Under the pieces are notes generated by a model. The model was not told the DNA's origin. It ran no database searches and saw nothing but the letters and a program-made list of their open reading frames with translations. A stretch of 64,000 bases of DNA from Chelonoidis abingdonii (lineage: Eukaryota; Chordata; Testudines; Testudinidae), in NCBI RefSeq assembly GCF_003597395.2, contig NC_133769.1:179681200-179745199 (forward strand), read 5' to 3'. The position numbers were made by a program, and so were the translations under genes. This document shows positions 1 through 12,264 of the stretch, piece by piece (position 1 is the first letter of the stretch; the number at the start of each line of letters is the position of its first letter).

Positions 1-300
1 CTCTCGGAATCAGGTTCATGGTTTAGTCTGCAGCCTCAAATATTTTAAAGTTTATTTTTAAGGCCATGGAAGATAAAAATCAGTGTTTTTTCTTTAAGAA
101 ATGTTTTTTATTTCAGTCATTTTTAAAAATGTAAATGAAATTCAGGTTTATTTTTAAAAATAAACCTATTTAAAATTAAATTTTAAAATATGACAACTTA
201 TACTAAGGCCTAAATTTACTATAATCTATTACAATAGTTTAAATTAAATATTAAGCAGTATATGTTTGTTGCCCAAGTTTTTTAAAAAGTCAAACCACAG
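1..300. other. AT-rich intergenic DNA, no gene seen
   Basis: This stretch is very AT-rich with many short A and T runs. I see no open frame, splice pattern or recognisable repeat boundary in it. It may be the older flank or interior of the hAT remnant that follows. Confidence 0.5.
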
Positions 301-526
301 AACTGGTGGAAGTCACTGGCTAAGCACCCGGAACCAGAGTTTGTTGAAGTGCTAAACCAGCTTTTGACAGCAGTAGCCTCTTCTGCAGGTGCAGAAAGAA
401 TATTTTCATTTCAGTGTATTCAGTTAGTTCAGTTCAATGACTAGTTAATTAAAAGTTAAGATACCAACTAGAAGTTGAAAAAACAGGAAAGCTTGTGTAC
501 CTCTTCCAATCTATGAATAAAAACTA
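301..526 (+). pseudogene. hAT transposase C-terminal dimerisation (hATC) remnant
   Basis: One frame from 301 reads NWWKSLAKHPEPEF and then SSAGAERIFSF, which is the hATC dimerisation signature. After a short frame break it resumes with QLEVEKTGKLVYLFQSMNK, matching the conserved block that follows it. Stops and a shift separate the two parts, and no transposase N-terminus or DDE region was seen upstream. This is a dead fragment of an autonomous hAT DNA transposon. It looks unrelated to the hATC at 14.0 kb, whose residues differ. Confidence 0.7.
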
Positions 527-3029
527 AGTCTGAGAGAACAAGATCTACTAGTTCTAAAACCTTGAAGGACATGGTGATCAGGAACAATCAGTTTAGTTCA
601 CTCACTGCAGATACTTCCTTTGTTTAATAAATCAGTTAGTTTTAAATGCAAAACAGGTTTTGATAAGCTTTCCCCCCCATTATGTATCCAGCACATTTAA
701 GGTAGTTATACTGTATTTAACTAATGAAAAACAATTTAAAAATGTTGTTTTGGTGCATTTTTAATTGAACTCCAATTTCCATCCAAAACAGCTTGACACA
801 AATCACAAGTAAAAAATTAATCCAATAAATAAGAAATGCATCATTCACTATCTAACATTATACAAATGTAAAAATTAATAATAAATATATGTTAAGTTCT
901 ATAATTGCTTAAATAAATGTGTATAGATATAGTGTATCCTCCTGGTAAATACCAAATGTAAGATTATATTTAGTTGGAAATCAGCATATTTTAATGATTA
1001 TCAGCCAATGAGAAGCAACATTTCTTTAGGCAAATAACTAAAGTACCAAAAGAAAACAAGATTAAAATTGATTATTTAAATCAAGGTTTCCTGCTTGCTG
1101 ATTTCAAATCACCTTGATTAAATCAGTCCCCAGTTTAAAACACATGTATTGTCATACAGAAACTAGTTCTCCTTGTTTCTTTCCCTCTTGTTGACTTACA
1201 GTCAGCATCTCTTTGGAAGAACATCAAGGGCTATATTTGGAAATCAGTGGGATTACCTGAAATCAAGTTAGTACAGAATTTGTCCTGAAGTTTTGGAACT
1301 GTGTGGAAGTTGTGTTAAATTTTTCATATCACTTAATTTTGACCACTCTTTATTGCCCTTGGGTTATTCCTTCCACCTCTGCTTTAATTGTTATTGAGTC
1401 ATGTCTTTATCGTGATGCTAGATTTAGCAATAATTATTTGCCAAGTCAGTGCTGGTTCTGCCTGGATTTTTATTTCAAATTTCACCTATCCAGTCTGTCT
1501 GCTTACTGCAGATTCTGCATAGATTTCAGCTCTTGGTTGTTTGTGGGTGATTGACAGTTTCTGCAGCTATCCCAGCTATGTCTGGCTGACTTGTTTGTTG
1601 ATTCAGGGCAGATTCTGAATGAATTTGGGTTCCTGTACTCTGTGTTGCTGATGTGTCCCTTTAGTTTTCACTGTGTGTTTTGTTTTGTTTATGGATCAGA
1701 GGCCCTAGCTGCATCTGGCTGAAATTTGTTCTGTCATTGTAAATTCTCATGGATTTCTATAGCTTTGCTCTCAATCACAGTGAGCTAGAGTGTTAGGATG
1801 GAGTGGCTGATTGAACCTGGTGTGCTGCAGAAGACATACCAGGAGACAGATGAAAGAATGTAGGATAGTGAAGTAAGAGGGAACTAGCATTGAGCAACCA
1901 CCACTCTGAGCACTGGAATGCAAACCAGGCCCCTTAACCCAAGCTGTTAACTGGTTACAGCACACCTAGCCACTGTCACTGACAGTGACTTTATTTTGTG
2001 CAACCTGTGCTGTCTGATGATACCGCGTTATTGTACAAGAAAAGAGTATTTGAAAGCTATTCCCTGAAGAGCCATTATGTGTTATGTAGTCCCTAACCTT
2101 CCATTAACAGCTCACCCTAACGCCTAACCCTGACCTTGGGACGCAGCAGAGGCATTTCACTTACCAGGTGTGAAATCAGATTTTGCCATGTGGGGATTAT
2201 TGCTCTAGCAGGTGTGTTACATTATCTGCTGTTTTAAAAATGGCTTTGTTGGAAATACAAGATACCATTAAAGATTTATGTGTGGCAAATGTGTCCTTTT
2301 TTGCAGCATGTTTTGTTTAAGAGACCTTCACAGTATTGATTTCAAGAGGAATGTTCCCCTCTGTTTTGCAACTTTTCCTTCGACTATGGATTTCCAATAT
2401 TATCAGCTGAACAAGTGTACAGTTCCTACCCTGGCCTGTACTGTAAAGCTAGAGTACCTCACTGGTGGTCCCTAGGGACCACTTTTGAGGCTAAAAAGAC
2501 TGTTAGCTCTTCATGTTCTTTCAGTCCTGGACTTCCCCCAGTGTTACTTCCTTCTCAATCCAAAAGATGACTTGTCATCTAGCTAGGGCTGCCGGGTCCA
2601 CTTGCAAAGTCTGCAGATGGATCCAAAATCTGAGCTGGGTAGACCCTGTGCCCTGCTTTCTCTTAGAGTGAGAGAAGTAATCTCAGTATGTGCATTTGTT
2701 CTTGAGCTTCCTCCTTCACCACCACTTCAGGAATCCTTACATCCTATAATGGCAACTAGCAATGTTTCTCTGAAAGGCGAGGTTTAATGGGTTAACGCAC
2801 AGTTTCATAGTAAGACCTAGCAATCTGAGTCAGTTAAGACTAATTTGGAGACAAAACTAAGATTTTGGTACCAGCAGGTCATCTTTGGCCCCACAAGTCA
2901 CGAACAATGGACAGTTAAGAGGTACAGCTCTTAACAGAAACTCTCAAATCCTTGGCCCTGCGAATACATGAACTTATGTGTCATCACACTGCTACCAGAG
3001 ACTAACATTGGTGACACTGATTTAATCTA
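527..3029. other. Intergenic DNA without recognised gene
   Basis: This 2.5-kb stretch holds only short chance ORFs of up to 83 codons. The first 700 bases are AT-rich and the rest is average. I recognise no exon, RNA gene or element with clear ends. Confidence 0.5.
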
Positions 3030-3313
3030 GGGCTATGTCTACACTGCCACTTTCAGCGCTAAAACTTTAGTCGTTCAGGTGTGTGAAAAAAAAACCCCTT
3101 GAGCGACAAAAGTTTTATTGCCGAAAAGCGCCAATATGGACAGCACTTTATCGTCGGAAGCCACGTTCCCAGCGATAAAGCTCCTACTGCTCATTCGGGG
3201 TGGTTATTTTTTATCACTGGGAGAGCTCTCCCCCGGTGACAAAGCGTGACTTCACTGCCCATGTCACAGAATTGTCGTGCCCGTGCTGTAACTTGGGCAG
3301 TGTAGACGTACCC
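3030..3313. mobile_element. Harbinger-like MITE with GGGCTATGTCTACACT ends
   Basis: The element begins GGGCTATGTCTACACTGCC and ends GGCAGTGTAGACGTACCC, which are inverted repeats of each other apart from a few changes. The inside carries 'agcgct' and 'gagcgac' motifs shared with the copy at 20070-20330. The flanks are CTA and TAG, so the expected 3-bp duplication is no longer perfect. It is a non-autonomous DNA transposon about 284 bp long. The superfamily is inferred from the TIR style and the intact TAA duplication of its relatives. Confidence 0.7.
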
Positions 3314-4254
3314 TAGGATGCCAGGATTCCTGCCTTTATTAAGGAGAACCCTTGGGCAACAATTCCAGGGTCAGCATTCATTCACTCATCCCTCAGCCCG
3401 AGGACAGCAGCCTGGGTGGGGGGGCAGAGCTATATCTGGAAGAGTTGTTGGTTAGCGAACTACAGATGTGAGTTCAATCTCTCGTTGATGGGTCATACGT
3501 GTAATATATTGAAATCCCAGATTCTGTTCCAGATGCCAAGCACCTGGCATCTACGGTAATTGATCTAATTTACTATAGCCTTTGGTCCCCAGAAAGTGCA
3601 ACTCCATTGAAGTCAGAGGATTTGTGCCTGCTTGTGCCAGGGCCTTTGAGTGTCCTTGTAATTCTTCCAAAATGCAGAAGAGACTCCCACCAAGTCATAT
3701 CATGATTTTTCAGTCACCGTACATGCAAAACAAGGAGTCAATGAAAGAAACAGCAATCCTCTTTGGAGAGTAACTTATAGGAGTGGTTCAAATAACAGCT
3801 TGCAAAACATAGTTTTTAATGGAGGGGAAGACATGAATACCAGCTAAAAGCAGAAATTACCAGGTCCTAGAGAGTCATAATGGCCACTGCACTTCCTTCC
3901 CTACATGCAGAGTCCTACAGTAGGTCTCAGTCCTATCTCCACTCCTTTTTAACATCTTTTTACAGAAAATCTTTAGGAAACATCATAAGATGCCATGGGT
4001 TCTGATGCCAGCAATGTGCATTCAGAACAGATGTGCAGTCTTCCACATTTCTCAGTGCAGGGAGGAAATCATAACTTGAATAAAGAACATAACTGAGCCC
4101 GGGAAACCTCCACCATTTTCCCCTCAGCTGAAGGCATCTGCACACTGGCAATTAAATATTGTTTACAGATGCTGGGTCTTGCTGGCCTCCTTCTTGATGT
4201 TAGATACTCAAAAAAGAGCAATCGCCAGCTCTGGCTAGAGAAATGACTCTGTCT
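3314..4254. other. Intergenic DNA without recognised gene
   Basis: No supported gene is present. Around 3590 there is a degraded form of a common reptile repeat motif ('ccattgaagtcag'). Confidence 0.45.
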
Positions 4255-4545
4255 TTTCTGTTCAGAAGATGAGTTAGCCACAGCACTCGAAGCATTCCTC
4301 ACCTCTAGGCCCGACTATTGTCATTCACTTTGCCTGTGTTTGGATTGGAAGGATACGAAAGGCTACACCTGATAAATAGTGCAGCAGCCTGTCTCCTAAA
4401 CCAGACAAGCCAAAGAGAGTATCACCTCTGTGCTTCATGACCTGTGCTGGACCCCTGTGCATTACCAGCTCCAGTCTTAAATGCTTGTTCTGGTCTATGA
4501 TATCCTAGATGGGATGGGAATATACTATCTCAAGGACTGCCTTTC
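4255..4545 (+). pseudogene. Old L2/CR1-like LINE reverse-transcriptase 3' fragment
   Basis: Broken + strand frames read SRPDYCHSL, then WTPVHYQLQS, then MLVLVYDILDGMG and YLKDCLS. This is the conserved C-terminal segment that follows the reverse transcriptase in CR1/L2/Rex LINEs (usually ...LHWLPV, then KALNGL, then YL). Several stops interrupt it. It is an ancient, inactive LINE piece, and the exact clade cannot be fixed by eye. Confidence 0.55.
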
Positions 4546-4878
4546 CTTCTGACAAGAGTAGTACTCTTCCTGATCTGCTTTGAGAGGCTGTACAAATCCT
4601 ACCCTTGTCAGAAGGAGAAGCAGACCTTGAGATAGTAGGTGCTTATCCTATCTAGGACCTTCTAGATAAGAACCAGATCCAATCCAAAGTGCTTGTAAGC
4701 CACAGCAGAAGAAACTCCATAGCATGCTCTGAAACATAGGCCAATGAATAAAACAAAGAGTGAGGGGGAAATCTGTCTTTTCCTTTTGGATGGAGTTCTT
4801 TGTTTTATAGAGCCCTGAAACAGAACCTAAATATCACAGTGATTCGTGCTTTTGAAATTCATTTAATTGAATTAAATA

Positions 4879-5863
4879 CAGTAATGCCTCACTTAACGTT
4901 GTAGTTATGTTCCTGAAAAATGCGACTTTAAGTGAAACAGTGTTAAGCGAATCCAATTTCCTCATAAGAATTAATGTAAATTGTGGGGGTTAAGTTCCAA
5001 GATAGCTTCCCCTACTCTGCATGCACCAGAGGCAGGGAGGTTCAACCTTCAGCCTGCCCACTCTACTCCTTCCCCCAAGCCCCCACCCTTGACCCACCTC
5101 TTTTCCCCACCACATCCTCCCCCCTTTACTTTGCTCGCTGCATCCTGGCTCTTCCCCCCACCCCCCCTTCCCTTCTAAATGCCAAGCCAGCTGATTGCCT
5201 CGTAGGGAAGGGAGGGGGAAGTACACCAAGTCCTCACTCTTCCCCCCTCCCTTCTGCTGAGGCAATCAGCTGGCTTGCCGTGTTCGGGAGGCACGGGAGG
5301 AAGGGGGAGCCTGCGCACTGAGTCCTCGCTCCTCCCCTCTCCCTCCTGCCTCCAAAACGCCGCGAGCCAGCTGATTGCCCCGAGTAGAAGGGAGGAGGGA
5401 GGACTCATCGTGCTTCCCCCTCCCTCTCCTGCCTCCCAAATGCCGCAAGCCAGCTGATTGCTGCTGGCAGGAGGGAGGGGGAGTGTGCGTGCCGAGTCCT
5501 TGCTCCTCCCCTCGCCCTCCTGCCTGGGGCAATCAGCTGGCTTGCCGTGGAGGCGGGAGGGAGGGGGAGCCTGCGTGCTGAGTCCTCACTCCTCCCTTCT
5601 GCCTCTGAAACACTGCAAACCAGCTGATTGCTGTGGGCAGGAGATGGGGAGGAAGGGGAAGGCACTGATCCACAGAGTCTGCCAGTGGGCGGTAGGCACT
5701 GGGAGGAGAGGCCCGCAGGGAGGCTGCCAGCTGTGGAGAAAGCAGGCAGCCAACCAACGTAAGTGGAGCATTGCACAACTTTAAATGAGTATGCTCCCTA
5801 ATTGATCAGCAACGTAACAATGAAACAATGTTAAGTGGGACGACTTTAAGTGAGGAGTTACTG
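4879..5863. mobile_element. Mariner-type non-autonomous element (TA target site)
   Basis: The left end CAGTAATGCCTCACTTAACG and the inverse of the right end, CAGTAACTCCTCACTTAAAG, match at all but a few positions. A TA dinucleotide lies directly outside each end (4877-4878 and 5864-5865), as expected for Tc1/mariner insertion. Both subterminal zones repeat the motif 'gaaacarTGTTAAG'. There is no transposase. The centre is replaced by the GC-rich array described separately, making this copy about 985 bp. Confidence 0.75.
5170..5645. repeat. GC-rich tandem array with inverted units
   Basis: The core CCAGCTGATTGC occurs at about 5187, 5367, 5450 and 5620. Its inverse, GCAATCAGCTGG, occurs at about 5262 and 5529. 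Spacing is about 75-105 bp. The units also share 'gagtcctc.ctcctccc' and 'ggagggagggggag' blocks. Unit orientation runs + - + + - +, so this is not a simple head-to-tail minisatellite. The numerous 60-120 codon ORFs here on both strands are products of base composition. Confidence 0.75.
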
Positions 5864-5865
5864 TA

Positions 5866-6180
5866 TATACAAAATTTTAAAAAGCAGCTGTCCATACACT
5901 CTAGGCTCCCTTGACATTGTTTAAGCTACAGATGCTGAAAATTCCTTAATTATAACTTCAGCAACTCCATTAGACCCCCAGACAGCAAACATAGGCAAAT
6001 TAAAGATTGAACCATCCTTCTCTCACTCCTAACCGCCCACATAAGCTTCCCCCTTCTTCATAATGTGGAGAAGAAAACTGAGCTTTTCAGGGTGCCATGA
6101 CAAGAAACAAAAGCAAGCTATTCTGGATTAAGCGAGGGGAGCAAGTTCTGAAATCAAGGGGGCTTCACCTAGAAGGACCT
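5866..6180. other. Intergenic DNA, nothing recognised
   Basis: I see no gene, RNA or element end in this stretch. Confidence 0.4.
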
Positions 6181-6800
6181 GTCAGCAGCTCTCTTATACC
6201 GAGTGGTTGCAGCAATATGGCAAGGTGAGAGATGTGATCCAGTAGGCAGGTCCCAGGCTACTTAGGGCTTTAAATGTCAAGTGAAACATATTAAAATCTA
6301 CCCAGAAGCCAACAGTCAGCCAGTGCAGATCATGGAGCACCAGTGTAAAAATGCTCGTGGTAGGATACATGGCTTACAAAGTGGGCTGCTGAATTCTGCA
6401 CCAACTTCTGTTTATGAATGGATTTAAAGTGCAGTGCCATGTGGAACATATTGCAGTATTCTAATCCTTAGATGACAGAGGCATAAATGACAGTTGTCAG
6501 ATCTGCGTTGGAGAGAGACTGTCACTACTTCTTGGCCATATGTAAATTTTAAAAAAACAGCCGTCCTGACATTGCTGCTACCTGATCCTTTAGTAACATC
6601 TGGAAATCTAACCAGACCCCTAAGTCTGAACAAAAGCCAAACACACATCCCCAGTCAAAGGAGCAGATGTTATCTTCAACTAGATTATATTTGCTACATC
6701 TTCTGGTAGTTTCCCGCAATCAGCATTGCTTCAGAGTTGTCTGGATTGAACACCAGCCAACTAGCTCTCATCCATGTCCCAGTCTCAACCAAGCAACTGC
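6181..6800. repeat. Decayed ancient interspersed repeat
   Basis: The text 'gggctttaaatgtcaa', followed by 'ccagtgcag' and a 'gcaccag' segment, resembles an old amniote-wide LINE-derived repeat (L3/CR1-like). No ORF remains. The family is a recollection and is not demonstrated from the sequence. Confidence 0.35.
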
Positions 6801-8127
6801 CAGTCGATAAATTAAAGAGAGAGAGTGTGTGAGAAGAGGGAGTATTGAATGTATTACAGAATGAAGCATGGACTGGGGTGGCTGCTTTATGGAAGAGGCT
6901 AGCATTGGGGATGTTAGAGAAGGTTGTTACTGAAGCACATACAGAACAGAATTACTGGATAGAGGGTTGAGTAGTATAGTTAGAAATAGTCATGGATATG
7001 TGGTGTGTAAGGAAAATAAGTGTACTTCAAGAACCAGTGGGAGATGAGTGTACTTCAAGCACTTTTTAGGGAGCTGAGTGGCAAACTGCAGTCCGGTTAG
7101 TGCTCCAAGAACCTCTGCGACCCTGTGAAATGTTAGAAAGAAAAAAGTTGCAGTAACAGTGAATAAAATTCATATTTCATCTATCTGAGCGTGAGTATCT
7201 CAAGGTGAAATAACAGGAGAGGAGGCGGGAATATTGATTTCTGCCTCACAAAACAGACAACAACGCCTACATTTTCATGGCAGGCATTTAACCATGTGAC
7301 TCCCATTCACTTTAATGGACCAGTCTGGACTACAGTGAGAGATTGGTTTTCTCCTTCGTGTACAATGTAAAGAGGAAATCATGCTGAAGTTACTTTTATT
7401 TTATTATAGCATTGCAATAGAGATGTTAAGCCAAATTCCACCCTTGGAGGCTTGTGCACGACTCCCATTGATTTCAGAGGGAAGTATGTGGGCCTGATTC
7501 ATCAGTGCCTTTGGGCCAGGATGCAGGGTTGCACTTGGGTACAACTCCAGCTCAGAGGGCTTTCCCCAGAAGCCAAGGGGTAGCCAGGTGTGAGTTAGGG
7601 TACCACCAGAGGCCAAAGGACCCCTGGCAGCCCAAGAAGTGTGTTCTATATTAATGCTGGGACGATTTGTCTTGTCTTTTTCTATGTGAGGACAGAATTG
7701 AGCCTCCCATAGTTATTAGTGCTGAGTGGGATACTCACTCACCCACAAAGAGATTAGCAGGGGGTTGCACAGAATGGACTACCATAGTTGTAAATCCCCA
7801 GTAATGGAGATGCCACGTAAGAAAAAGGACACTCCTACTGAAAACTCTTTTCTTCAGATGTTCATAATAATCTCAGAAAAATTCCTTCTGTGCTGAAATT
7901 TCATTTGCTTTGTTTCAGGCCAGGGAAATACAGAGGTGTATGTCAGGGCAATTGATCGGCTTTTTGATGGGTGCAGTAAGGGTGGTTTGGTGGGGGGATT
8001 GTTGTCATGGACTAGGCATGTGGTATAGTTGGCTAGAGGCAGGATGTGGGTAGTTGGCAACTTGTGGGGCTGTGGGAGAATACTTTTTTAAAAAAAATTA
8101 AGGGTACTAATAAAAAAAGTCTGACTA
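6801..8127. other. Intergenic DNA without recognised gene
   Basis: No exon or RNA gene is recognised. Only chance ORFs of up to 70 codons are present. Confidence 0.4.
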
Positions 8128-8600
8128 TAGAGCCCTGCGCAGACACACAATGTATATCCAGGGATATAAAGCAGATATCGACGGAGCCGCAGGGCTCTAG
8201 CAACAACAAGCGAGACCAGCAGGGCGATGGCCAGCAACTGGGCCAGGAACTGCAGTGGCGAAAACAGCAGAATGTTGGGCCGTCACTCGCAGGAGGCAGT
8301 GCCCAGTCTCGGCAGGTACTCCGACCTGGCTGTACCGCCCCCGGCCCTGCCCACTAGGATGGGCACCAGGCTCACTGGCAGCAGTCCCTGCTCACTCTGG
8401 TGTGTGTAGTGGCTGGAAGGCTCCTGGACAGGAGTCCTGTCCAAACGGTGGTGTGCGACATGCTGCTGCTGTTGCTGCTGCGGTTCCTGGCCCGGTCGCT
8501 GGGCATGGCCCTGCTGGTCTCAGTCATTGTTGCTAGATCTCTGCAGCTCCGTGGATATCCACATCCATGGATATAAAGTTTATATCCACACAGGGCTCTA
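8128..8600. mobile_element. hAT-type MITE with TAGAGCCCTG ends
   Basis: The ends are a perfect 10-bp inverted repeat, TAGAGCCCTG at 8128-8137 and CAGGGCTCTA at 8591-8600. The subterminal zones both contain 'tatatcc' and 'ggatat' motifs. I recognise the family as a common reptile hAT MITE. No transposase is present. The middle holds a CTG-rich stretch near 8460. No clear 8-bp duplication remains. Confidence 0.65.
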
Positions 8601-9059
8601 CTTAAATGCACAAAAGTCAGGACATTCTGAAGCCAAGCTCCCATGGCTTGTCCACATCTAACTGCGTGTGTAAACAAATACTCTATGTAATGTATGTCCA
8701 ATGTAGCTGAGTTCCTTTGCAAACTTCAACTTTTGAATGTTCTAACTTTTGTACATTCAAGTTCTCAATCTTAATTTTGCATGAATATATGTTGTTCCAT
8801 GTGTTTCATGAGCATATATTTTTCCATATTATGTTTATCTGATTTTCCTTCTGGTTTAATATCTTCTTTTTTTTAATATGGGAGATACAGTAATGTTGAA
8901 TTTTTATCTATATTGCTAGCTAAAGTTTGCAGTGTACCTGCTTAGTAACTGCTGTGGCTGCTTTCTTTATAAGATGAGGGTTTCCTACAGCTGCATTTTT
9001 ATAATGGATCATGGAGGTTTTGTCTATTTGATGTCTAGATGTGGACTACTGTCTTGAAA

Positions 9060-9145
9060 GGGGCAGATCAGACCTCTGTGATGCAGGAGATCAGACTAGA
9101 TGATCACAATTGTCCCTTCTGGATTTGGAATCTATGAATCAAAAA
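9060..9145 (+). repeat. CR1 LINE 3'-end fragment
   Basis: The segment 'cagactagatgatcacaa' followed by 'gtcccttctgg' and 'aatctatgaat' is the CR1 3' terminal signature. Only about 85 bp remain. Confidence 0.65.
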
Positions 9146-10106
9146 TGGGCACCAATCCTGCTAACTGTTCCAAGAAGTCAGACCGCTGTTTCTGCACAGA
9201 ACACCATTTATTTCAGGGGGTTCCCTGGAGGCACAGAGAGTCCCAGAATTGTAGAGAAGTTTGCAGGATTGGAGACCTAACAACTTTTAAATAGTTTCAG
9301 GTACTAAAACTACCTCTGAGTTCCTCTGCCAATTTTTACAATCTTTACAATAATGTTCTAATATTAACAATGTATTTTTGCTCTTCTGTGGCCATATGAA
9401 GTTCCACACGAACAAGGGAAACTCAGTGGGCCTACTCACATGAGTGAAGTTAAGTATGTGCTTAAACGTTTGCAGTAATAGGGCATACCTGATTTTGCTG
9501 GTGGCACAAAGAGGCTGACTGGACACACAATGCTGCCAATTGCAGAGAGTAACCAAACTGGAAAAAATAGCAAAAAATATAAGCTATTATAGTAATCTTA
9601 GGAATTACTTGTAGCAGTAATCATTAAAACATTTTTTTCAGATAGAAGAGTGGCCTTTAAATTAATAGTGGAACTTTAACTGCCTCTTTCACACATCCCT
9701 GTTTTAGACTCTCAGCCTGCAGTGAGCTTCATGCAGGCAGCCCCCTGTGCCCATGCAGAGCTCATTGCAGTATTACAGCTTTAATCACTGTGGTTTCTTA
9801 CAGAATTTATTGTTACCTTTCTGGAAGGCTCATTATAACAGACAGCCGTGTAAAATATCAACCTTGGAGGAGAAAAAGTCATAGTGTCTGATTCTGTATG
9901 GTGCATGCACCTTGTTTAATAACTTACGCTTGAGCAAAGTGAGTTGGGGGAAGGAACACACAAAAAAGCCTCCTGCCAATTGGAATTCTCCATTCACAAC
10001 AGTGGAGCATTTTACACCCACTTTGCAGAAGTGTACTCAGGACTGCATTAAGTACAAGGAAGAGGAGATTAGATTCTTAAGTAGCGCATGGTCTTCAGTG
10101 CTATAA
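9146..10106. other. Intergenic DNA without recognised gene
   Basis: Nothing supportable as a gene or a complete repeat was seen. Confidence 0.4.
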
Positions 10107-10370
10107 GGGTACATCTCCACAGCAGTTATACACCTGCAGCTGGCCTGTACCCGCTGACTCAGGCTTGTTTAATTGTGGTGCAGACATCTGGGCTCAGGTT
10201 GGAGTCCAGGCTCTAGTACTCTCCCCCCTCACAGGGTTCTAGTACACAAGCTCCAGCCTGAGCCTGAATGTTTATATAGCTAATTAACAGCCCCACAACC
10301 CCACCACTGTCAGACCGAGTCTGCTGGCATGGGCCAGCTACAAGTTTTTAATTGCTGCGTAGACATACCC
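10107..10370. mobile_element. Harbinger-like MITE with TAA duplication
   Basis: The left end GGGTACATCTCCACAGCA and the inverse of the right end, GGGTATGTCTACGCAGCA, form the terminal inverted repeat. Direct TAA copies flank the element at 10104-10106 and 10371-10373. It is 264 bp and has no coding capacity. The interior ('gggctcagg', 'cagcctgagcctga') resembles the MITE remnant near 28.6-28.9 kb. Confidence 0.75.
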
Positions 10371-11390
10371 TAAAGGTATAATCACTTTGAAAGAGGGAAA
10401 TTGTACTTCAAACAGATAGAACATATGTGGCATAATTTTAACAGACAGTTGTTAGAGGTAAAAATGGTCTAGAAACTGAAAAGGATAGGAAGGGTTTTAT
10501 ATGCCCCCATTCTGTTCCTGTTGAAGTCAATGATAGTGTCCTTAGACATGAGTGGGATTGGGGCCCAAAGGGCTGCTAATGCAATAATTGTATCATCTAA
10601 GTGTAAGGAAGACCTGTGATGTTCTATGTGGTAACTGTTGGTAAATAATGAGTTCTTAATGGTGACTGCCTGTCTCTGCTCTGGGAATAATGGTCAGTCT
10701 ATTATAAAGAAAAAGAGGAAGCAGAATAATTTTAGGACTGAAGCAGTAGGGCTCTTACTCACCCGAAGGGCCTGATCTACTCATTTTCAAACAAAACTCA
10801 TGTTTTACTTGGAACAGCAATGTGTATCTACAGTGGGGGAGGAGGTTTGACTGGAATTAATGACAGATGGACGGGGCAACTATATAATTTTAGAAGAGAA
10901 TAAAGCCCATGTGCTGACACTTATGCTGTTAATTGTATTTGCCTGAGTAGCCCCATTGAATTCAATGGGTCTATACTTATGTGTGTAAAATAAGTACTGT
11001 ACCTGTGTAAGTTTTTTCAGGATTGGGGGGCTAAAAGCATGAAAGCAGCAATCAGGGTATGCAAAGCTCTGAACCATATATATAGAAAGCAGAACATAAA
11101 TGTATTCAGCTGGTAGGCATGTGAACCACTACCGTTATGTGGCTAGAATTGGGGCTCCTCAGCTGTGCATCATAGCCCAAATTGTAGAGGATTGTGCTTT
11201 TGAGCAGAAAGATTGAGGTTGTTTGCCTGTTGCTGCCATGAAGTTCTAAGACCATGGTATACAGTGTGGTGACAGCTTGATGTTCTGGGTGTTCTTGGAT
11301 TTGTTTTAATACTGTAAAGAACCAGGAGAGTTGGATTATTTGCAACGGCTTGTAAGAATATAAATGGGAAGGTGAAGGCCTCCTTGAGTG
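10371..11390. other. Intergenic DNA with a short perfect palindrome
   Basis: No gene was seen. At 10952-10969 the sequence CCCATTGAATTCAATGGG is a perfect 18-bp palindrome. It is an instance of a common reptile repeat motif, of which half-copies recur near 3590 and 10520. Confidence 0.5.
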
Positions 11391-11485
11391 TAGTGTAGTT
11401 GCTGACAACCTCTAAAGCCCTGAATGGTCTGGGATTTGGCCACCTGAGAGACTGCCTTTCCACGTTACAACCTGTCAGAGCTATT
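11391..11485 (+). pseudogene. L2/CR1-like LINE fragment (KALNGL motif)
   Basis: The + strand frame reads SKALNGLGFGHLRDCLST, the same post-RT LINE motif as at 4255-4545. It is a very short, decayed remnant. Confidence 0.45.
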
Positions 11486-12149
11486 AAAATCAGCAGGGAG
11501 GCTTTTGTTGTAGGTTCCCATGGTGAAACTCTTCAAGGCCAGCAGTAGGGATTTCTCAGTTGAGAATTCCTGCCTTGGGAATTCACTATGGTTGGCATTT
11601 CATTGTAGATAATTCCCAGAGGGGATAGGGCAAAGTACCAACTTAACTCTAAGAGTAAAGTAAAATGTTCTGATAACTGATTTCAGGAGCCTCCCCAAAG
11701 AGAGGAAGGAATAGACACAAGGTGAGATGGGAGGAGAAAAAAAAAGAGAGGATGGTGGCTTGGTGGGGTTATTTGAGACTGAAGGAATGATTCACCATTG
11801 CCATGCAGCTTGGCCAGTCATTTTTGCCTGTATGACCTGGTACCTTTCTGATCTAGTAGTGTTTTACATCCATTTCATACACAGGGGGCAAGGCAGTGGA
11901 GAACCATGCATAGGGAAAGTGCACCTGTTAACCTGTTGCTAATTTTGTTTTTTTGTCAGGATTAAACTGTAAGGCTGGTATTTTCAAAGGCACCTAAATT
12001 GAACGGCAACTGGGTGCCTGACTCCCTCTGGCACTTCTTAAAATCCCAGCCTAAACTGCTTGGTCTCTTAAGGAGACCAAGATTGTGTCCATGATTTCAG
12101 TAGGAGCAGGACTGGGCCCTATATGGGAATCACCAGTGATGCACAGCTC

Positions 12150-12245
12150 TTCATTGTTTATTACAGTAGCACTTGGAAGCCCCAACCACAGTGCAGCTCC
12201 AGATTATTGAGTATACACATATAGTGAGAGACGGGCCCTGCCTCC
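12150..12245. repeat. Short old interspersed repeat, also seen near 51.4 kb
   Basis: The pattern 'tagcacttggaagccccaa' plus 'gggccctgcc' parallels 'tagcacctgggagccccag' and 'gggcaggg' at 51408-51460. It belongs to an unresolved ancient SINE/LINE family. Confidence 0.4.
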
Positions 12246-12264
12246 AGAAAGTAGGCCTCTCAAG

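Noticed and set aside
4981..5784. Overlapping ORFs on both strands (60-123 codons)
   Set aside because: They are by-products of the GC-rich inverted tandem array, with no conserved protein text.
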